From: Adiantum capillus-veneris
Taxonomy: Eukaryota > Streptophyta > Polypodiopsida > Polypodiales > Pteridaceae
Direction of reading: 5' to 3'
Length of the DNA: 64,000 bases
Assembly: GCA_014529385.2 (NCBI GenBank)
Contig: CM043959.1
Location: 3,129,358-3,193,357, forward strand
The notes under the pieces were generated by a model. That model searched no databases. It saw nothing but the letters and a program-made list of their open reading frames with translations, and was not told the origin of the DNA. Below are positions 63,966 through 64,000 of the stretch, in pieces (positions within the stretch are counted from its first letter, which is position 1; the number at the start of each line of letters is the position of its first letter). A program made the translations under genes and the position numbers.

Positions 63966-64000
63966 AATCTAGGTTTCTTTATGGCTTATGCCTTAAAGAT

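Overview
The window is transposon-dominated nuclear DNA from a land plant. I base this on Ty1/copia and Ty3/gypsy elements primed by initiator Met-tRNA (TGGTATCAGAGC-type binding sites), chromodomain-bearing gypsy pol, LINEs with an APE-type endonuclease and a C-terminal zf-RVT motif, small DNA transposons with hAT- and Mutator-type target duplications, and very long AG/CT and AT tracts. Very long TE-filled introns and LINEs of this kind would suit a large-genome fern, lycophyte or gymnosperm, but the lineage cannot be fixed by eye. There are no bacterial-type operons, rRNA genes or CRISPR arrays.

The most important non-TE signal is a probable host gene on the minus strand. Three exons at its 3' end (27651-28248) and two exons near its 5' end (61992-62187) have splice sites at every border and matching reading phases. 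If they belong together, the gene has an intron of about 33.7 kb (28249-61991) containing nearly all of the second half of the window. I do not recognise the protein. It looks like an alpha-helical protein, perhaps organellar.

Layout. 1-2.7 kb: degraded gypsy (minus). 3.1-4.6 kb: compound microsatellite and a diverged repeat family. 6.6-12.6 kb: two gypsy relics of opposite orientation joined head to head, each ending in a recognisable polypurine tract and LTR. 13-19.4 kb: LINE and copia relics, a 485-bp Mutator-like MITE with a 9-bp target duplication, a tRNA-like sequence, tandem repeats and a LINE 3' fragment. 19.8-20.5 kb: degenerate ~67-bp satellite. 21.5-23.2 kb: copia gag with LTR and primer site. 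24-25.3 kb: LINE reverse-transcriptase relic split by an insertion. 25.75-26.3 kb: nested palindromic microsatellite array. 27.65-28.25 kb: host exons.

Inside the putative intron there are two nests. In the first (28.5-46.5 kb) a gypsy element carrying an RNase H-to-integrase-tail deletion sits in an older gypsy; next to it, LINE copy 1, a full-length 6.4-kb insertion with a 14-bp target duplication, has landed inside LINE copy 3. In the second (46.5-61.2 kb) LINE copy 4 ORF1 is split by a copia-type element whose two LTRs bracket gypsy pieces and LINE copy 2. LINE copy 2 is in turn split by a non-autonomous hAT element and a young gag-only copia element, both verifiable from the uninterrupted LINE sequence. 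Nearly every TE open reading frame is broken. The youngest clear insertion is the gag-only copia element (51278-54511), whose 322-bp LTRs show only about three differences.
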